Shown one piece after another: positions 34,761-44,885 of a DNA stretch of 64,000 nt. The notes under the pieces are model-generated. The model was not told the DNA's origin. It worked only from the letters and a program-made list of their open reading frames with translations, and made no database searches. The position numbers and the translations under genes were made by a program. Where the stretch lies: contig NZ_PZYZ01000007.1 of NCBI RefSeq assembly GCF_003047295.1, positions 62,001 through 126,000 of the forward strand. The letters run 5' to 3'. This DNA comes from Nocardioides sediminis (GTDB lineage: Bacteria > Actinomycetota > Actinomycetes > Propionibacteriales > Nocardioidaceae). Positions within the stretch are counted from its first letter, which is position 1; every line of letters begins with the position of its first letter.

Positions 34761-36518
34761 ATGAAGCGGAACAAGCCGCTCGCGCTCGTGGCCGGTGCCG
34801 CCCTCCTCACCCTTGCTGCCTGTGGCGGCGGGGGCTCGGAGAGCGAGTCCTCCGGCTCGGGCAGTGACCGAGAGTTCGGTGCGCAGGAAGGCGGGAGCAA
34901 GGACGCTGAGCGTCAGGGCCCCGCCGAGGAGATCGAGGGCGCCGCCGCCGGCGGGACCGTCACGGTCTACCTCCCCGGCGACCCCGGCCCCAACTCGCTG
35001 GACCCGACCGACGGCTGGTCCGTCACCGGCAACTCGATCCAGCAGGCGCTGACCCACCGCTCGCTCACGCAGTACGTGCGTGACGAGGAGGGCCAGCCGC
35101 TCCTGGTCCCCGACCTGGCGACCGACCTGGGCACGCCCAACGAGGACTTCACCGAGTGGACCTTCACGATCCGCGACGACGCCAAGTGGGAGGACGGCAA
35201 GCCCGTCACCGCCGAGGAGGTCGCGTGGGGCATCGAGCGCTCGCTGGACTCCGACACCTTCCCGTCCGGTCCCGGCACGGAGTACTCCAAGCACTACTTC
35301 CTGGGCGGTGAGGACTACAAGGGTCCTTACACCGACAAGGGCAAGAAGTCCGAGGCGATCTCCGTCGACGGCCAGGACGTCACCATCAAGATGGAGACGC
35401 CCTTCCCGGACATGGACTACTGGGGCGCCTTCATGGCGATGGGCCCGGCTCCGCTCGGCAACGCCTCCAAGCCGCCGAACTACGGCCAGGACCCGCTGTC
35501 CAACGGTCCCTACATGATCGAGGACTTCCAGCCCAACCAGGAGCTCACCCTCGTCAAGAACGAGCAGTGGGACCCCGCGTCCGACCCGGGCCGGCACCAG
35601 TACGTCGACAAGTGGGTCTTCAAGTTCAACCAGGACCAGGCCAAGGTCGACCAGATCATGCTGTCGGACAACACCGACTCGCAGACCGCGATCTCGACCT
35701 CGCTGGGCTCGGACAAGTACACCGAGGCCAACGAGGCCCTGGGTGAGCGTCTCGTGCAGCAGACGTCGCAGTGTGTCTCCACGCTGACGCCTGACTACAC
35801 CAAGATCACCGACATCAACGTCCGCAAGGCCCTCGCGTACGCCTACCCGTACGAGGACATGTGGTTCGCGACGGGCGAGGTTCCCGGCGTCACCCGCATC
35901 CCGGCCAACTCCGTCATGCCCCCCGGCATGGCCGGCAAGAAGGACTTCCAGGTCGACGGTGAGCAGATCACCTACAACCCGGAGAAGGCCAAGGAGCTGC
36001 TCGCCGAGGCTGGCGAGGAGGGCTACCAGATCACGATGGTCTACTACGAGGTCGACCCGCTGGCCGTCGCCGGTCAGAAGCAGCTGACCAAGGGCTTCGA
36101 GGAGGCCGGCTTCAAGGTCAAGGCCATCCCGGTCCAGGTCTCGCCGTACGACATCTGGCTCGACCCCGACAACAAGACGAACAAGCAGCTCAACCTGCGT
36201 GGCGTCAACTGGTGCTCGGACTGGCCCGCCGGCTCGACCATGATCCCGCCGCTCCTCAAGACCGACGCTGTCTACAACACCGCCGGTTTCTCGGAGCCCG
36301 CGATCGACGAGAAGATGGACGAGATCGCCACCATGCCTCTCGAGGAGCAGGCTGAGGCCTGGGGCGAGCTGGACGAGGAGATCATGACGGACTACTTCCC
36401 GATCATCCCGACCGCGTTCCGCAACGACCTCTTCGTGTTCGGTTCCAAGATCGGCAACCCGTCGGGTGACGGCGCCCTGGGCGCCCCGAACTACAAGGAC
36501 GTCTACGTGATGCAGTGA
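34761..36518 (+). CDS. peptide ABC transporter substrate-binding lipoprotein (transporter 1)
   Basis: A 585-residue family-5 (SBP_bac_5) solute receptor. The signal peptide (1-20) ends in lipobox LAAC with Cys21 as the lipidation site, then a Gly/Ser-rich linker. The mature part has the family's 'GGTVTVYLPGDP', 'W.F.IRDDAKWEDGKPVTAEEV' and 'PLSNGPYMIEDF' segments. Anchored to the outer face of the membrane, it would deliver oligopeptides or a similar solute to the permeases. A strong hairpin follows its stop, probably letting it be made in excess of the permease. Confidence 0.93.
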   Translation: MKRNKPLALVAGAALLTLAACGGGGSESESSGSGSDREFGAQEGGSKDAERQGPAEEIEGAAAGGTVTVYLPGDPGPNSLDPTDGWSVTGNSIQQALTHRSLTQYVRDEEGQPLLVPDLATDLGTPNEDFTEWTFTIRDDAKWEDGKPVTAEEVAWGIERSLDSDTFPSGPGTEYSKHYFLGGEDYKGPYTDKGKKSEAISVDGQDVTIKMETPFPDMDYWGAFMAMGPAPLGNASKPPNYGQDPLSNGPYMIEDFQPNQELTLVKNEQWDPASDPGRHQYVDKWVFKFNQDQAKVDQIMLSDNTDSQTAISTSLGSDKYTEANEALGERLVQQTSQCVSTLTPDYTKITDINVRKALAYAYPYEDMWFATGEVPGVTRIPANSVMPPGMAGKKDFQVDGEQITYNPEKAKELLAEAGEEGYQITMVYYEVDPLAVAGQKQLTKGFEEAGFKVKAIPVQVSPYDIWLDPDNKTNKQLNLRGVNWCSDWPAGSTMIPPLLKTDAVYNTAGFSEPAIDEKMDEIATMPLEEQAEAWGELDEEIMTDYFPIIPTAFRNDLFVFGSKIGNPSGDGALGAPNYKDVYVMQ

Positions 36519-36598
36519 GCCCCGCGCTCGCTCATCACCAGATGAACCCTGTGTAGTCGCACGACAGGATTCACAGCAGCAATAGCACCAACTGACGG

Positions 36599-36625
36599 GT
36601 GGGGGTCCCAGACCGGGGCCCCCAC
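36599..36625 (+). promoter_or_regulatory. intra-operon hairpin after the binding-protein gene (transporter 1)
   Basis: GTGGGGG (36599-36605) pairs with CCCCCAC (36619-36625), extended inward by TCC/GGG pairs. It lies in the 150-base gap between the binding-protein gene and the permease B gene. Such hairpins commonly stabilise the 3' end of the receptor mRNA or partly terminate transcription. Confidence 0.6.
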
Positions 36626-36668
36626 TCGGCAGCCCGCACAACTTCCATCACCCCCGGAGAGGTTGCGA

Positions 36669-37673
36669 ATGTTCGCGTATCTCGTCAAGCGGTTGATCTC
36701 AGGAGCGCTCGTCGTCACCCTGGTCTCGATCGCGATCTTCCTGCTGTTCTGGTTCGGACCCTCGAGCCCGGCCCAGACCATCTGCGACCGCGAGACCAGC
36801 AACCGCTGCGGTGACCGCATCGAGATCTACGAGAAGACCCTCGGCTACAACAACCCCGTCCACGAGGAGTACCTCAAGTGGGCCAAGGGCGTGTTCGTCG
36901 GCCGTGACATCCAGATCGCGTCGACCACGTACGAGTGCGACGCCCCCTGCCTCGGCGTCTCCTACCTGACCAAGCAGTCGGTCTCGGAGGAGCTCGCCTC
37001 GCGCCTGCCCGCCACCATCTCGGTGGCCGTCGGCGGCGCCTTCCTCTACCTGCTCTTCGGCATCCCGATCGGCGTCGCCGCGGCGCGACGACGAGGGACG
37101 GTCGCGGACAAGGCGCTCGTCTCGAGCTTCCTGTTCCTCAGCTCCATCCCCTACTACCTCTTCGCGCTGCTGACGTGGCTCTACCTCACGGTGCTGTGGG
37201 AGGCGCCGTTCGTCAGCGACACGGGTTACTTCCCGATCACGGAGAACCCGGCGAAGTGGTTCGGCGGGATGTTCCTGGCCTGGGTGGCCCTGGGCATCTT
37301 CGGCTGTACGCAGTACACGCGTTACACGCGTGGCGCGATGGTCGAGGCCCTGAGCGAGGACTACATCCGTACGGCGCGCGCCAAGGGCCTGCGCGAGGGC
37401 ACCGTGGTCTACAAGCACGGACTCCGGGCGGCGCTGGTGCCGGTCGTGACGATCTTCGGTATCGACTTCGGCATCCTGCTCGCGGGCACCATCTTCACCG
37501 AACGTATCTTCGACATCGACGGCATCGGCTTCTGGAGCCTCCAGGCGGTCCAGCAGAAGGACCTGCCGGTGGTGGCTGCCACCGCGCTCTTCAGTGCCGT
37601 GCTCCTGATCATCTCCAACCTGATCGTCGACGTGATCTACAGCGTCCTCGACCCGAGGGTGAGGCTCTCGTGA
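36669..37673 (+). CDS. peptide ABC transporter permease, DppB/OppB type (transporter 1)
   Basis: A 334-residue permease with six spans. It opens with the DppB-type [20 protein letters not shown], and the EAA loop is [20 protein letters not shown] (about 233-252). It ends [17 protein letters not shown]. The first outer loop is enlarged (about 30-115) and carries several cysteines ([18 protein letters not shown]), which may form disulphides. The ATG is chosen over an in-frame TTG six bases upstream because GGAGAGG is well placed for it. It overlaps the ATPase gene by GTGA. Confidence 0.92.
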   Translation: MFAYLVKRLISGALVVTLVSIAIFLLFWFGPSSPAQTICDRETSNRCGDRIEIYEKTLGYNNPVHEEYLKWAKGVFVGRDIQIASTTYECDAPCLGVSYLTKQSVSEELASRLPATISVAVGGAFLYLLFGIPIGVAAARRRGTVADKALVSSFLFLSSIPYYLFALLTWLYLTVLWEAPFVSDTGYFPITENPAKWFGGMFLAWVALGIFGCTQYTRYTRGAMVEALSEDYIRTARAKGLREGTVVYKHGLRAALVPVVTIFGIDFGILLAGTIFTERIFDIDGIGFWSLQAVQQKDLPVVAATALFSAVLLIISNLIVDVIYSVLDPRVRLS

Positions 37674-38773
37674 CCACCACTCCCGCGCAGACGCGCGCCA
37701 CCGAGGCGACGTACGCCGAGGGCGAGGGCCCGATCCTCGCCGTCGAGGACCTGTCGGTGACCTTCCCGACCCAGGACGGACCGGTGACGGCCGTCAAGGG
37801 CCTCAGCTACACCGTCGAGATGGGCAAGACCCTCGGCATCGTGGGGGAGTCCGGCTCGGGCAAGTCCGTCTCCAGCCTCGCCGTGCTCGGCCTCCACGAC
37901 GCCAAGTCCAGCAAGATCACCGGTTCCATCCGCGTGGCCGGCACCGAGGTCGTGGGCCTGTCCGAGAGCCGGATGCGAAAGCTCCGCGGCAACGCGATGT
38001 CGATGATCTTCCAGGACGCCCTCGCGGCGCTGCACCCGTTCTACAAGATCGGCGACCAGCTCTCCGAGGCCTACCTCGTGCACCACCCCAGCGCCTCCAA
38101 GCGCGACGCGCGCCGCAAGGCCGTGGAGATGCTCGACCGCGTCGGGATCCCTCAGCCCGACCGCCGCGTGGACGACTTCCCGCACCAGTTCTCCGGCGGC
38201 ATGCGGCAGCGCGCCATGATCGCGATGGGCCTCGTCAACGACCCGTCGCTGCTGATCGCCGACGAGCCGACCACCGCCCTGGACGTGACCGTCCAGGCGC
38301 AGATCCTCGACCTGCTCCAGGACCTGCAGCGGGAGTTCAACTCCGCGGTCATCATCATCACCCACGACCTCGGCGTCATCGCCGAGATGGCCGACGACGT
38401 GCTGGTGATGTACGCCGGCCGCGCGGTCGAGTACGGCACCGCCAAGCAGATCCTCACGACTCCCGAGATGCCCTACACCTGGGGCCTGCTCTCCAGCATC
38501 CCGGACGTGACGGCCAGCACGGACGCCCGGTTGATCCCCATCCCGGGCAACCCGCCGAGCCTGCTCTCCCCGCCGTCCGGCTGCTCGTTCCACCCCCGCT
38601 GCGCCCACACCGACAAGGTGCCCGGCGACCTGTGCTCCACCCAGCTGCCGGACCTGACCCCGGCCTCGGGCGTCGACCACGTGAAGCGCTGCCACCTTGC
38701 CGACCCCGAGATGATCTACCGGACCGAGATCCTCCCGGAGATCGCCCCCGACCTGGTCGAGGAGAACCGATGA
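37670..38773 (+). CDS. peptide ABC transporter ATPase, DppD/OppD type (transporter 1)
   Basis: A 367-residue ATPase. Walker A GESGSGKS (59-66), Q-loop [12 protein letters not shown], signature FSGGMRQR (174-181), Walker B LLIADEP (194-200) and H-loop His232. The C-terminal oligopeptide-transporter extension has the Cys cluster [13 protein letters not shown], known in related proteins to hold an iron-sulphur cluster or zinc. It powers import together with the DppF partner. GTG start inside the permease stop; it overlaps dppF by four bases. Confidence 0.94.
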   Translation: MTTTPAQTRATEATYAEGEGPILAVEDLSVTFPTQDGPVTAVKGLSYTVEMGKTLGIVGESGSGKSVSSLAVLGLHDAKSSKITGSIRVAGTEVVGLSESRMRKLRGNAMSMIFQDALAALHPFYKIGDQLSEAYLVHHPSASKRDARRKAVEMLDRVGIPQPDRRVDDFPHQFSGGMRQRAMIAMGLVNDPSLLIADEPTTALDVTVQAQILDLLQDLQREFNSAVIIITHDLGVIAEMADDVLVMYAGRAVEYGTAKQILTTPEMPYTWGLLSSIPDVTASTDARLIPIPGNPPSLLSPPSGCSFHPRCAHTDKVPGDLCSTQLPDLTPASGVDHVKRCHLADPEMIYRTEILPEIAPDLVEENR

Positions 38774-40092
38774 CCCAGGACCCCAACGTCGAGGCCCAGG
38801 TGGCGCCCACCGAGGTGGGCGCCAACGCCGCCGAGGCTGGCGACCGTGCCGTGATGACCGAGCCGCACGACGCCTACAGCGACCACGAGGTCATCACGCC
38901 GCACGCCGTGGACGGCCACGTCGCCAGCAGGCTCGACCCCGACGCGCCGGCCGTGCTCGAGGTCGAGGACCTCAAGATGTACTTCCCGGTGAAGTCGTCG
39001 GGCCTGGTGCGCCGGACCATCGGTCACGTGCAGGCGGTGGACGGGATCTCCTTCCAGGTGCCCAAGGGCGGCTCGCTCGGCCTGGTGGGGGAGTCGGGTT
39101 GCGGCAAGTCCACGACCGGACGCCTCATCACGCGGCTCTACCAGCCCACCGGCGGCTCGATGATGTTCGAGGGCCAGGACCTCGCCAAGCTCTCCAACCG
39201 CGAGATGAAGCCGCTGCGCCGCGACGTGCAGATGATCTTCCAGGACCCCTACACCTCGCTCAACCCGCGGCACACCGTGGGCGCGATCGTCGGTGCCCCG
39301 CTCGCGGTCCACGGCGTGGTGCCGAAGAACAAGATCCTGTCCCGCGTCCAGGAGCTCCTCGAGGTCGTCGGCCTCAACCCCGAGCACTACAACCGCTACC
39401 CCAACGAGTTCTCCGGCGGGCAGCGCCAGCGCATCGGCATCGCCCGCGCCCTCACGCTCAACCCCAAGCTGCTCGTGGCCGACGAGCCGGTCTCGGCGCT
39501 CGACGTGTCGATCCAGGCGCAGGTCATCAACCTCCTGCAGGACCTGCAGAAGGAATTCGACATCGCGTTCCTGTTCATCGCCCACGACCTCGCGGTCGTG
39601 CGTCACTTCTGCCCCGAGGTGGCGGTGATGTACCTCGGCAAGATCGTGGAGATCGCGGACCGCGAGACGCTCTACTCCAAGCCCTACCACCCCTACACGC
39701 AGGCGCTCCTGTCCGCGGTGCCGGACGTCAAGCAGGCCGCCATCGGTGGCCGGCGTGAGCGCATCCGGCTCGAGGGCGACGTGCCCAGCCCGATCAACCC
39801 GCCGTCCGGCTGCCGTTTCCGCACCCGGTGCTCGCTGGCGCAAGAGATCTGCGCGAAGGTCGAGCCTCCGCTGCTCCAGATCGGTCCGCGGCACAAGGTG
39901 GCGTGCCACTTCGCCGGGGAGCTGGGCCAGCACCCCGTCGCGCCGGTGACCGCCGGGCTGCTCGGCGTGGACGATCACGGCAGCCCGACCTCCTCCGGTC
40001 CGGCCGCCACGCCGCTCACGAGCGGTCCGGGGTACGAGAAGGAGTGGTTCGACGTGAAGAGCCGCCAGATGACCTCGGGGGCCGCTGGCTGA
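38770..40092 (+). CDS. peptide ABC transporter ATPase, DppF/OppF type, with long N- and C-terminal extensions (transporter 1)
   Basis: A 440-residue ATPase, about 80-100 longer than usual. The ABC domain starts only at about residue 62, after an acidic low-complexity N-terminus. Walker [10 protein letters not shown] (108-116), signature FSGGQRQR (214-221), Walker B LLVADEP (234-240), H-loop His272. The C-terminal Cys cluster [15 protein letters not shown] is present, then an extra Ser/Thr/Gly-rich tail (about 395-440). The extensions look disordered and may regulate or tether the complex. Last gene of the operon. Confidence 0.94.
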   Translation: MTQDPNVEAQVAPTEVGANAAEAGDRAVMTEPHDAYSDHEVITPHAVDGHVASRLDPDAPAVLEVEDLKMYFPVKSSGLVRRTIGHVQAVDGISFQVPKGGSLGLVGESGCGKSTTGRLITRLYQPTGGSMMFEGQDLAKLSNREMKPLRRDVQMIFQDPYTSLNPRHTVGAIVGAPLAVHGVVPKNKILSRVQELLEVVGLNPEHYNRYPNEFSGGQRQRIGIARALTLNPKLLVADEPVSALDVSIQAQVINLLQDLQKEFDIAFLFIAHDLAVVRHFCPEVAVMYLGKIVEIADRETLYSKPYHPYTQALLSAVPDVKQAAIGGRRERIRLEGDVPSPINPPSGCRFRTRCSLAQEICAKVEPPLLQIGPRHKVACHFAGELGQHPVAPVTAGLLGVDDHGSPTSSGPAATPLTSGPGYEKEWFDVKSRQMTSGAAG

Positions 40093-40125
40093 GCAAGAGA
40101 CCTGTCGACCGCACGCCGCCGTCGC

Positions 40126-40182
40126 GTGGCCGGATCGTTACTCCGGCGTGATCGCCGGTGTGTGATGCGTCACATACTCTCC
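40126..40182 (+). promoter_or_regulatory. promoter/operator region B, homologous to region A
   Basis: The counterpart of 33505-33561, with no gaps: CCGGATCGTTAC, GTGATCGCC, CGTCACATA and -10 TACTCT (40175-40180). It precedes the binding-protein gene of transporter 2 by about 50 bases. Divergence between the shared blocks suggests that the blocks themselves are under selection. Confidence 0.7.
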
Positions 40183-40233
40183 AAGTGAGGTTCACCCTCT
40201 CGGGGTCCGCCCACTCACGCAAGGAGATGGATG

Positions 40234-41895
40234 ATGCGACGCGTCCGAAGGTCCCTCACTCTGGCTTCCGCCCTCCTCGTCGCCTCGGCTGCGCTCGCGG
40301 CGTGCGGCGGGGACGACGACGACGGGGGAGGCGGCCAGTCCGAGAGCGGCGAGCAGACGGGCGGCGAGATCACGGTCCGCGGCTGCAACCCCGAGAACCC
40401 GCTGGTCCCGGGCAACACGGCGGAGACCTGCGGTGGCAACGTCCTGGACGTGACAACGGCCAAGCTGATCAAGTACGCCACCGAGGACGCGGCGCCGCAG
40501 AACGACATCGCGGAGTCCATCGAGACCGAGGACAACCAGAACTTCACGGTCACCCTCAAGGACGACTACATGTTCTCCGACGGCACCCAGGTGACCGCGT
40601 CCAGCTTCGTCGACGCGTGGAACTACAACGCCTACGGCCCCAACGGCTACCAGTCCAGCTACTTCTTCGCACCGATCGCCGGGTACGCCGACCTGCAGTG
40701 CACGGGTGACGGTGAGGACCCGTGCGCCGGCCAGGGCAGCCAGCCCAAGGCCGAGGAGATGAGTGGACTCGAGGTCGTCGACGACCTGACCTTCACCATC
40801 CAGACGACGGAGCAGGTGTCCAACCTCCCTGTCCGGCTGGGCTACACGGCGTTCGCGCCCTACCCGGAGTCCTTCTTCGAGGACCCGGAGGCGTTCGGCA
40901 CCATGCCGGTCTCGGCCGGCCCCTACATGGTCGAGGAGTTCACCCAGAACGAGCAGATCGTCGTGACCAAGAACCCGGAGTACTCCGGGGAGTTCCCGGG
41001 CAACCTCGACCGGATCACGTTCCGCGTCTACAACGACGCGTCGGCGGCGTACGCCGACGTGGTGGCCGGCAACCTGGACGTGACCGACGACATCCCGGTC
41101 AACGTGCTCCAGGACGACATCTGGCTCTCCGACCTGCAGGACCGGGGCACCGAGCGCGAACAGGGTGTGATCTCGACCATGGGCATGGACCCGACCGTCG
41201 ACAAGCGCCTCGACGACCCCGCCCTGCGCACGGCCATCTCGATGGCGATCGACCGGGAGACGATCACGGAGCAGATCTTCGCCGGTGCCGCGGCGCCGGC
41301 CGACGGGTGGGTCTCCCCGGTCGTCGACGGCTACGTCGAGGGACAGTGCGGTGACAACTGCACCTACGACCCCGAGGCCGCGAAGGCCATGTGGGAGGAG
41401 GCGGGCGGCATCCAGGGTGGGCTGACGCTGACCTACAACGCCGACAGCGACCACGGTCCCTGGACCGAGGCGGTGTGCAACTCGATCCGTCAGGCACTCG
41501 ACGTGGAGTGCAACCCGCGTCCCGTGGTCGACTTCGCCACCTTCCTGACCCAGCTCGGGGACAAGGAGATCGACGGCCTGTTCCGCCAGGGCTGGCAGAT
41601 GGACTACCCGTCGATCGAGAACTTCCTGGTCCCGCTCTACTCCAAGGGGGCGTCCTCGAACTACTACAGCTTCGACAACGCGGACTTCGAGCGACTCAAC
41701 CGGGAGGCCGCGGCGGCTCCGTCGGTCGAAGAGGCCAACCTGCTCTACCAGGAGGCCGAGCGGCTGCTGGCCGAGGACATGCGCATCATCCCGCTGTGGT
41801 TCACCACGGGCCAGGTGGGGTGGTCCGACCGGGTCAGCGGGGTCGAGCTCAATGCCTTCGGTGTCCCCGACTACGCCGCCATCAGCCTGAACTGA
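40234..41895 (+). CDS. peptide ABC transporter substrate-binding lipoprotein (transporter 2)
   Basis: About 553 residues, family-5 solute receptor. Signal peptide with lipobox LAAC (Cys24), then an acidic Gly/Asp/Ser linker. The mature part contains the family's LKDDYMFSDGTQVTASSFVD and MPVSAGPYMVEEF segments. It is clearly divergent from the transporter 1 receptor, so a different peptide range is likely. Two ATGs are adjacent; 40234 gives the better seven-base gap from AAGGAG, 40231 being the alternative. A strong hairpin follows the stop. Confidence 0.93.
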   Translation: MRRVRRSLTLASALLVASAALAACGGDDDDGGGGQSESGEQTGGEITVRGCNPENPLVPGNTAETCGGNVLDVTTAKLIKYATEDAAPQNDIAESIETEDNQNFTVTLKDDYMFSDGTQVTASSFVDAWNYNAYGPNGYQSSYFFAPIAGYADLQCTGDGEDPCAGQGSQPKAEEMSGLEVVDDLTFTIQTTEQVSNLPVRLGYTAFAPYPESFFEDPEAFGTMPVSAGPYMVEEFTQNEQIVVTKNPEYSGEFPGNLDRITFRVYNDASAAYADVVAGNLDVTDDIPVNVLQDDIWLSDLQDRGTEREQGVISTMGMDPTVDKRLDDPALRTAISMAIDRETITEQIFAGAAAPADGWVSPVVDGYVEGQCGDNCTYDPEAAKAMWEEAGGIQGGLTLTYNADSDHGPWTEAVCNSIRQALDVECNPRPVVDFATFLTQLGDKEIDGLFRQGWQMDYPSIENFLVPLYSKGASSNYYSFDNADFERLNREAAAAPSVEEANLLYQEAERLLAEDMRIIPLWFTTGQVGWSDRVSGVELNAFGVPDYAAISLN

Positions 41896-41902
41896 CTCCG
41901 GA

Positions 41903-41930
41903 GGGGGCGGCCACCCCGGTGACCGCCCCC
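41903..41930 (+). promoter_or_regulatory. intra-operon hairpin after the binding-protein gene (transporter 2)
   Basis: GGGGGCGG (41903-41910) pairs with CCGCCCC C (41923-41930), with further CAC/GTG pairs inside. It sits seven bases beyond the receptor stop, exactly as in transporter 1, pointing to the same strategy for raising receptor levels over permease. Confidence 0.6.
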
Positions 41931-42000
41931 AGCGAGCAGCCACTCCCGGCCCGGCCCGCGGCACGTGGGTCCGGGGACCGTCACAGGGTCCGGAGGACAA

Positions 42001-42927
42001 GTGTTCAAGTTCACGGTGCGGCGCCTGCTGCAGATGATCCCGGTGATCATCGGCGCCACGTTCCTCATCTACTGGATGGTCTTCTCCCTGCCGGGTGACC
42101 CCACCGCGGGCAAGTGCGGCGACCGACCGTGCCCGGACGCCTACGTTGCGCAGTTCGAGGAGGAGTACAACCTCAACGACCCGTTGCTGGTGCAGTACGG
42201 CAAGTACATGGCCGGCGTCGTCCAGGGTGACTTCGGGGAGAGCTACTACGGGGTGCCGGTCAGCGAGGAGCTCTCCGAGCGCTTCGTGGTGACAGCCAAG
42301 CTCGGACTCATGGCGCTTGGGATCGAGGCCGTCATCGGCATCCTGGCGGGCGTGCTGGCGGCCCTGAAGAAGGGAGGGTTCATCGACAACGTGGTGCTGG
42401 TGAGCACGTTGGCGGTGATCGCGCTGCCTCTCTTCGTCACCGCCTCGGTGCTGCAGCTCTACCTCGGTATCAGGTGGGAGCTGTTCCCCGTGACGGTCGG
42501 CTCGGACACCTCCTTCTACGCCCTCCTGCTGCCTGCCTTCGTGCTGGCATCCGTGTCGCTGGCCTACCTGGCGCGGCTGATGCGCACGAACCTGTCGGAG
42601 AACCTCGGCTCCGACTACGTACGCACCGCGCGCGCCAAGGGTCTGCCGCAGTCCCGGGTGGTGGGGGTGCACACGCTGCGGAACTCGCTGATCCCGGTGG
42701 TCACCTTCCTCGGCTACGACCTCGGGGCCCTGATGGGTGGGACCATCGTCATCGAGGGCATCTTCAACATCCCGGGGGTGGGCAACTACATCTACCGCGC
42801 CATCAACGACCGCGACGGCGTCGTGGTGGTGGGCGCCGTGACCGCGCTGATCCTGGTGTACCTTTTCGCCAATCTCGTCGTCGACCTCCTCTACGGACTG
42901 CTGGACCCGAGGATCTCCCATGACTGA
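42001..42927 (+). CDS. peptide ABC transporter permease, DppB/OppB type (transporter 2)
   Basis: A 308-residue six-span permease starting MFKFTVRRLLQMIPVIIGAT. The first loop has a Cys pair (AGKCGDRPCPD). The EAA loop is [20 protein letters not shown] (about 203-222), and the end is NLVVDLLYGLLDPRI. GTG 42001 has GGAGG six bases before. The stop lies eight bases inside the next gene. It pairs with the DppC-like protein to form the channel. Confidence 0.93.
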   Translation: MFKFTVRRLLQMIPVIIGATFLIYWMVFSLPGDPTAGKCGDRPCPDAYVAQFEEEYNLNDPLLVQYGKYMAGVVQGDFGESYYGVPVSEELSERFVVTAKLGLMALGIEAVIGILAGVLAALKKGGFIDNVVLVSTLAVIALPLFVTASVLQLYLGIRWELFPVTVGSDTSFYALLLPAFVLASVSLAYLARLMRTNLSENLGSDYVRTARAKGLPQSRVVGVHTLRNSLIPVVTFLGYDLGALMGGTIVIEGIFNIPGVGNYIYRAINDRDGVVVVGAVTALILVYLFANLVVDLLYGLLDPRISHD

Positions 42928-43843
42928 CGACCTCAAGGCATTCGAGGTCGTGGACGAGAGGAAGGGGTCCTCCAGGTCCGAGGGCGTTCGCTCCCTGCGC
43001 GCCGACGCGTGGCACGACCTGCGCCGCAACCCACTCTTCTGGATCTCCGCCGCGCTGATCGTGTTGTTCGTCGTAATGGCGATCGCGCCGGGACTGTTCA
43101 CCAACACCTCCCCCCGCGAGACGGTGTTGTCCGAGGCACGCACCCCGCCGAGCAGCGAGAACTGGTTCGGTCGCGACGTCCAGGGCTACGACCTCTACGC
43201 GCGCTGCATCTACGGCGCACGGGCTTCGATCCTGGTCGGGGTCTTCGCTGCGGCAGGCACCGCGATCATCGGCACGATCTTCGGCCTCCTGGCCGGCTAT
43301 GCCTCGGGCGCGACCGACGCGGTCGTCGGCCGGGTCGCCGAGATCTTCTTCGCCCTGCCGCTGATCCTCGGCGCCGTTGTCATCCTGACCGCCCTGCCGC
43401 CCTCGGACGAGTACTTCGTCATCGTGTTCAAGGTGGTGCTCGTGTTCTGGATCCTCGGCTGGCCCACCATCTTCCGGCTGATGCGCTCGTCGGTGATGCA
43501 GGTCCGGCCGAACGACTACGTCCAGGCTGCCCGCGCGCTCGGTGGCTCACCCTGGCGCATCGTGACCTCCCACATCCTGCCCAACGCGATCGCCCCGGTG
43601 ATCGTCGTGTCGACCATCAACCTGGGGGTCTACATCTCTGCCGAGGCAACGCTCTCCTTCCTCGGCATCGGCCTCCAGCCGCCGACCATCTCGTGGGGGG
43701 TGATGATCTCGGACGCCCTCGTGGCCATGCGCTCGGCACCGCACGTGCTGCTGTTCCCGGCGGCGTTCCTGAGCCTGGCCGTGCTCGCCTTCATCATGCT
43801 CGGCGACGCCGTGCGTGACGCCTTCGACCCGAAGTCACGCTGA
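42920..43843 (+). CDS. peptide ABC transporter permease, DppC/OppC type (transporter 2)
   Basis: A 307-residue permease with a cytosolic N-terminus (about 1-40), the classic loop 'NWFGRDVQGYDLYARCIYGA' (about 75-95), and the EAA loop NDYVQAARALGGSPWRIVTS (about 196-215). It ends LGDAVRDAFDPKSR. The start is eight bases upstream of the DppB stop. The gene order in this operon (receptor, B, C, D, F) is the standard one, unlike transporter 1. Confidence 0.93.
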   Translation: MTDDLKAFEVVDERKGSSRSEGVRSLRADAWHDLRRNPLFWISAALIVLFVVMAIAPGLFTNTSPRETVLSEARTPPSSENWFGRDVQGYDLYARCIYGARASILVGVFAAAGTAIIGTIFGLLAGYASGATDAVVGRVAEIFFALPLILGAVVILTALPPSDEYFVIVFKVVLVFWILGWPTIFRLMRSSVMQVRPNDYVQAARALGGSPWRIVTSHILPNAIAPVIVVSTINLGVYISAEATLSFLGIGLQPPTISWGVMISDALVAMRSAPHVLLFPAAFLSLAVLAFIMLGDAVRDAFDPKSR

Positions 43844-43856
43844 GGAGGAGAAGACC

Positions 43857-44885
43857 GTGAGCGACTCGTCCCCCCTCCAGCTGTCCGACCGCCCCCCGGA
43901 GGCCGAGGGTCACCTGTTGCAGGTCGAGGACCTGCACGTCGACTTCCACACCCGCGACGGTGTCGCGCACGCGATCAACGGGGTCGACCTGCACCTCGAC
44001 GCGGGCGAGACCCTTGCCGTCCTCGGGGAGTCGGGGTCCGGCAAGTCCGTCACCGCCCAGGCGATCATGGGCATCCTCGACATGCCGCCCGCCGCCATCC
44101 CGACGGGGCGGATCCTCTTCCGCGGCCAAGACCTGCTGACCATGCCGGACGAGGAGCGCCGAGCGGTTCGCGGACCGGGCATCGCCATGATCTTCCAGGA
44201 CGCGCTGTCCTCGCTGAACCCGGTGTTCCCCGTCGGGTGGCAGATCGGTGAGATGTTCCGGGTGCACCGCGGCCTCAACCGGTCCGACGCCCGATCGGCA
44301 GCGGTCCGGCTGATGGAACGGGTCAACATCCCCGCCGCGAAGCAGCGCGTCAACGCCTATCCGCACCAGTTCTCCGGGGGCATGCGGCAGCGCATCATGA
44401 TCGCGATGGCGATCGCCCTCGAGCCCTCGATCCTGATCGCCGACGAGCCGACGACGGCCCTCGACGTCACCGTCCAGGCTCAGGTCATGGACCTGCTCGG
44501 GCAGCTCCGCGAGGAGTCCGGCATGAGCCTGATCCTCATCACGCACGACCTCGGCGTCGTCGCCGACATCGCGGACCGGATCGCGGTCATGTACGCCGGA
44601 TCTATCGTCGAGAGCGCCGGTGTGCACGACCTGTACCGCCGCCCCGGGCACCCCTACACGGAGGGCCTTCTGCAGTCGATCCCGCGCCTGGACATGAAGG
44701 GGGAGGAGCTCTTCGCCATCAAGGGGCTGCCCCCCAACCTCCTGCGGATGCCGGAGGGCTGCCCGTTCCACCCCCGCTGCCACCGGGTGCGCGACGTCTG
44801 CCGGGTCGACGAGCCGGCGCTGCGCGAGGTGCGCCCCGGTCGGAGGAGCAAGTGCCACTTCGCGGAGGAGGTGCTGGATGAGTGA
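43857..44885 (+). CDS. peptide ABC transporter ATPase, DppD/OppD type (transporter 2)
   Basis: A 342-residue ATPase. Walker [12 protein letters not shown]-loop [12 protein letters not shown], signature FSGGMRQR, Walker [13 protein letters not shown]-loop LITHDLG, and the Cys-containing C-terminal extension ([15 protein letters not shown]). GTG 43857 is picked because GAGGAGGAG precedes it; the frame is open further upstream into dppC but without a ribosome site. It overlaps the DppF gene by eight bases. Confidence 0.94.
   Translation: MSDSSPLQLSDRPPEAEGHLLQVEDLHVDFHTRDGVAHAINGVDLHLDAGETLAVLGESGSGKSVTAQAIMGILDMPPAAIPTGRILFRGQDLLTMPDEERRAVRGPGIAMIFQDALSSLNPVFPVGWQIGEMFRVHRGLNRSDARSAAVRLMERVNIPAAKQRVNAYPHQFSGGMRQRIMIAMAIALEPSILIADEPTTALDVTVQAQVMDLLGQLREESGMSLILITHDLGVVADIADRIAVMYAGSIVESAGVHDLYRRPGHPYTEGLLQSIPRLDMKGEELFAIKGLPPNLLRMPEGCPFHPRCHRVRDVCRVDEPALREVRPGRRSKCHFAEEVLDE

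Noticed and set aside
40192..43143. A 983-codon minus-strand frame across transporter 2 genes
   Set aside because: Spans three well-defined genes in antisense; composition typical of a shadow frame.
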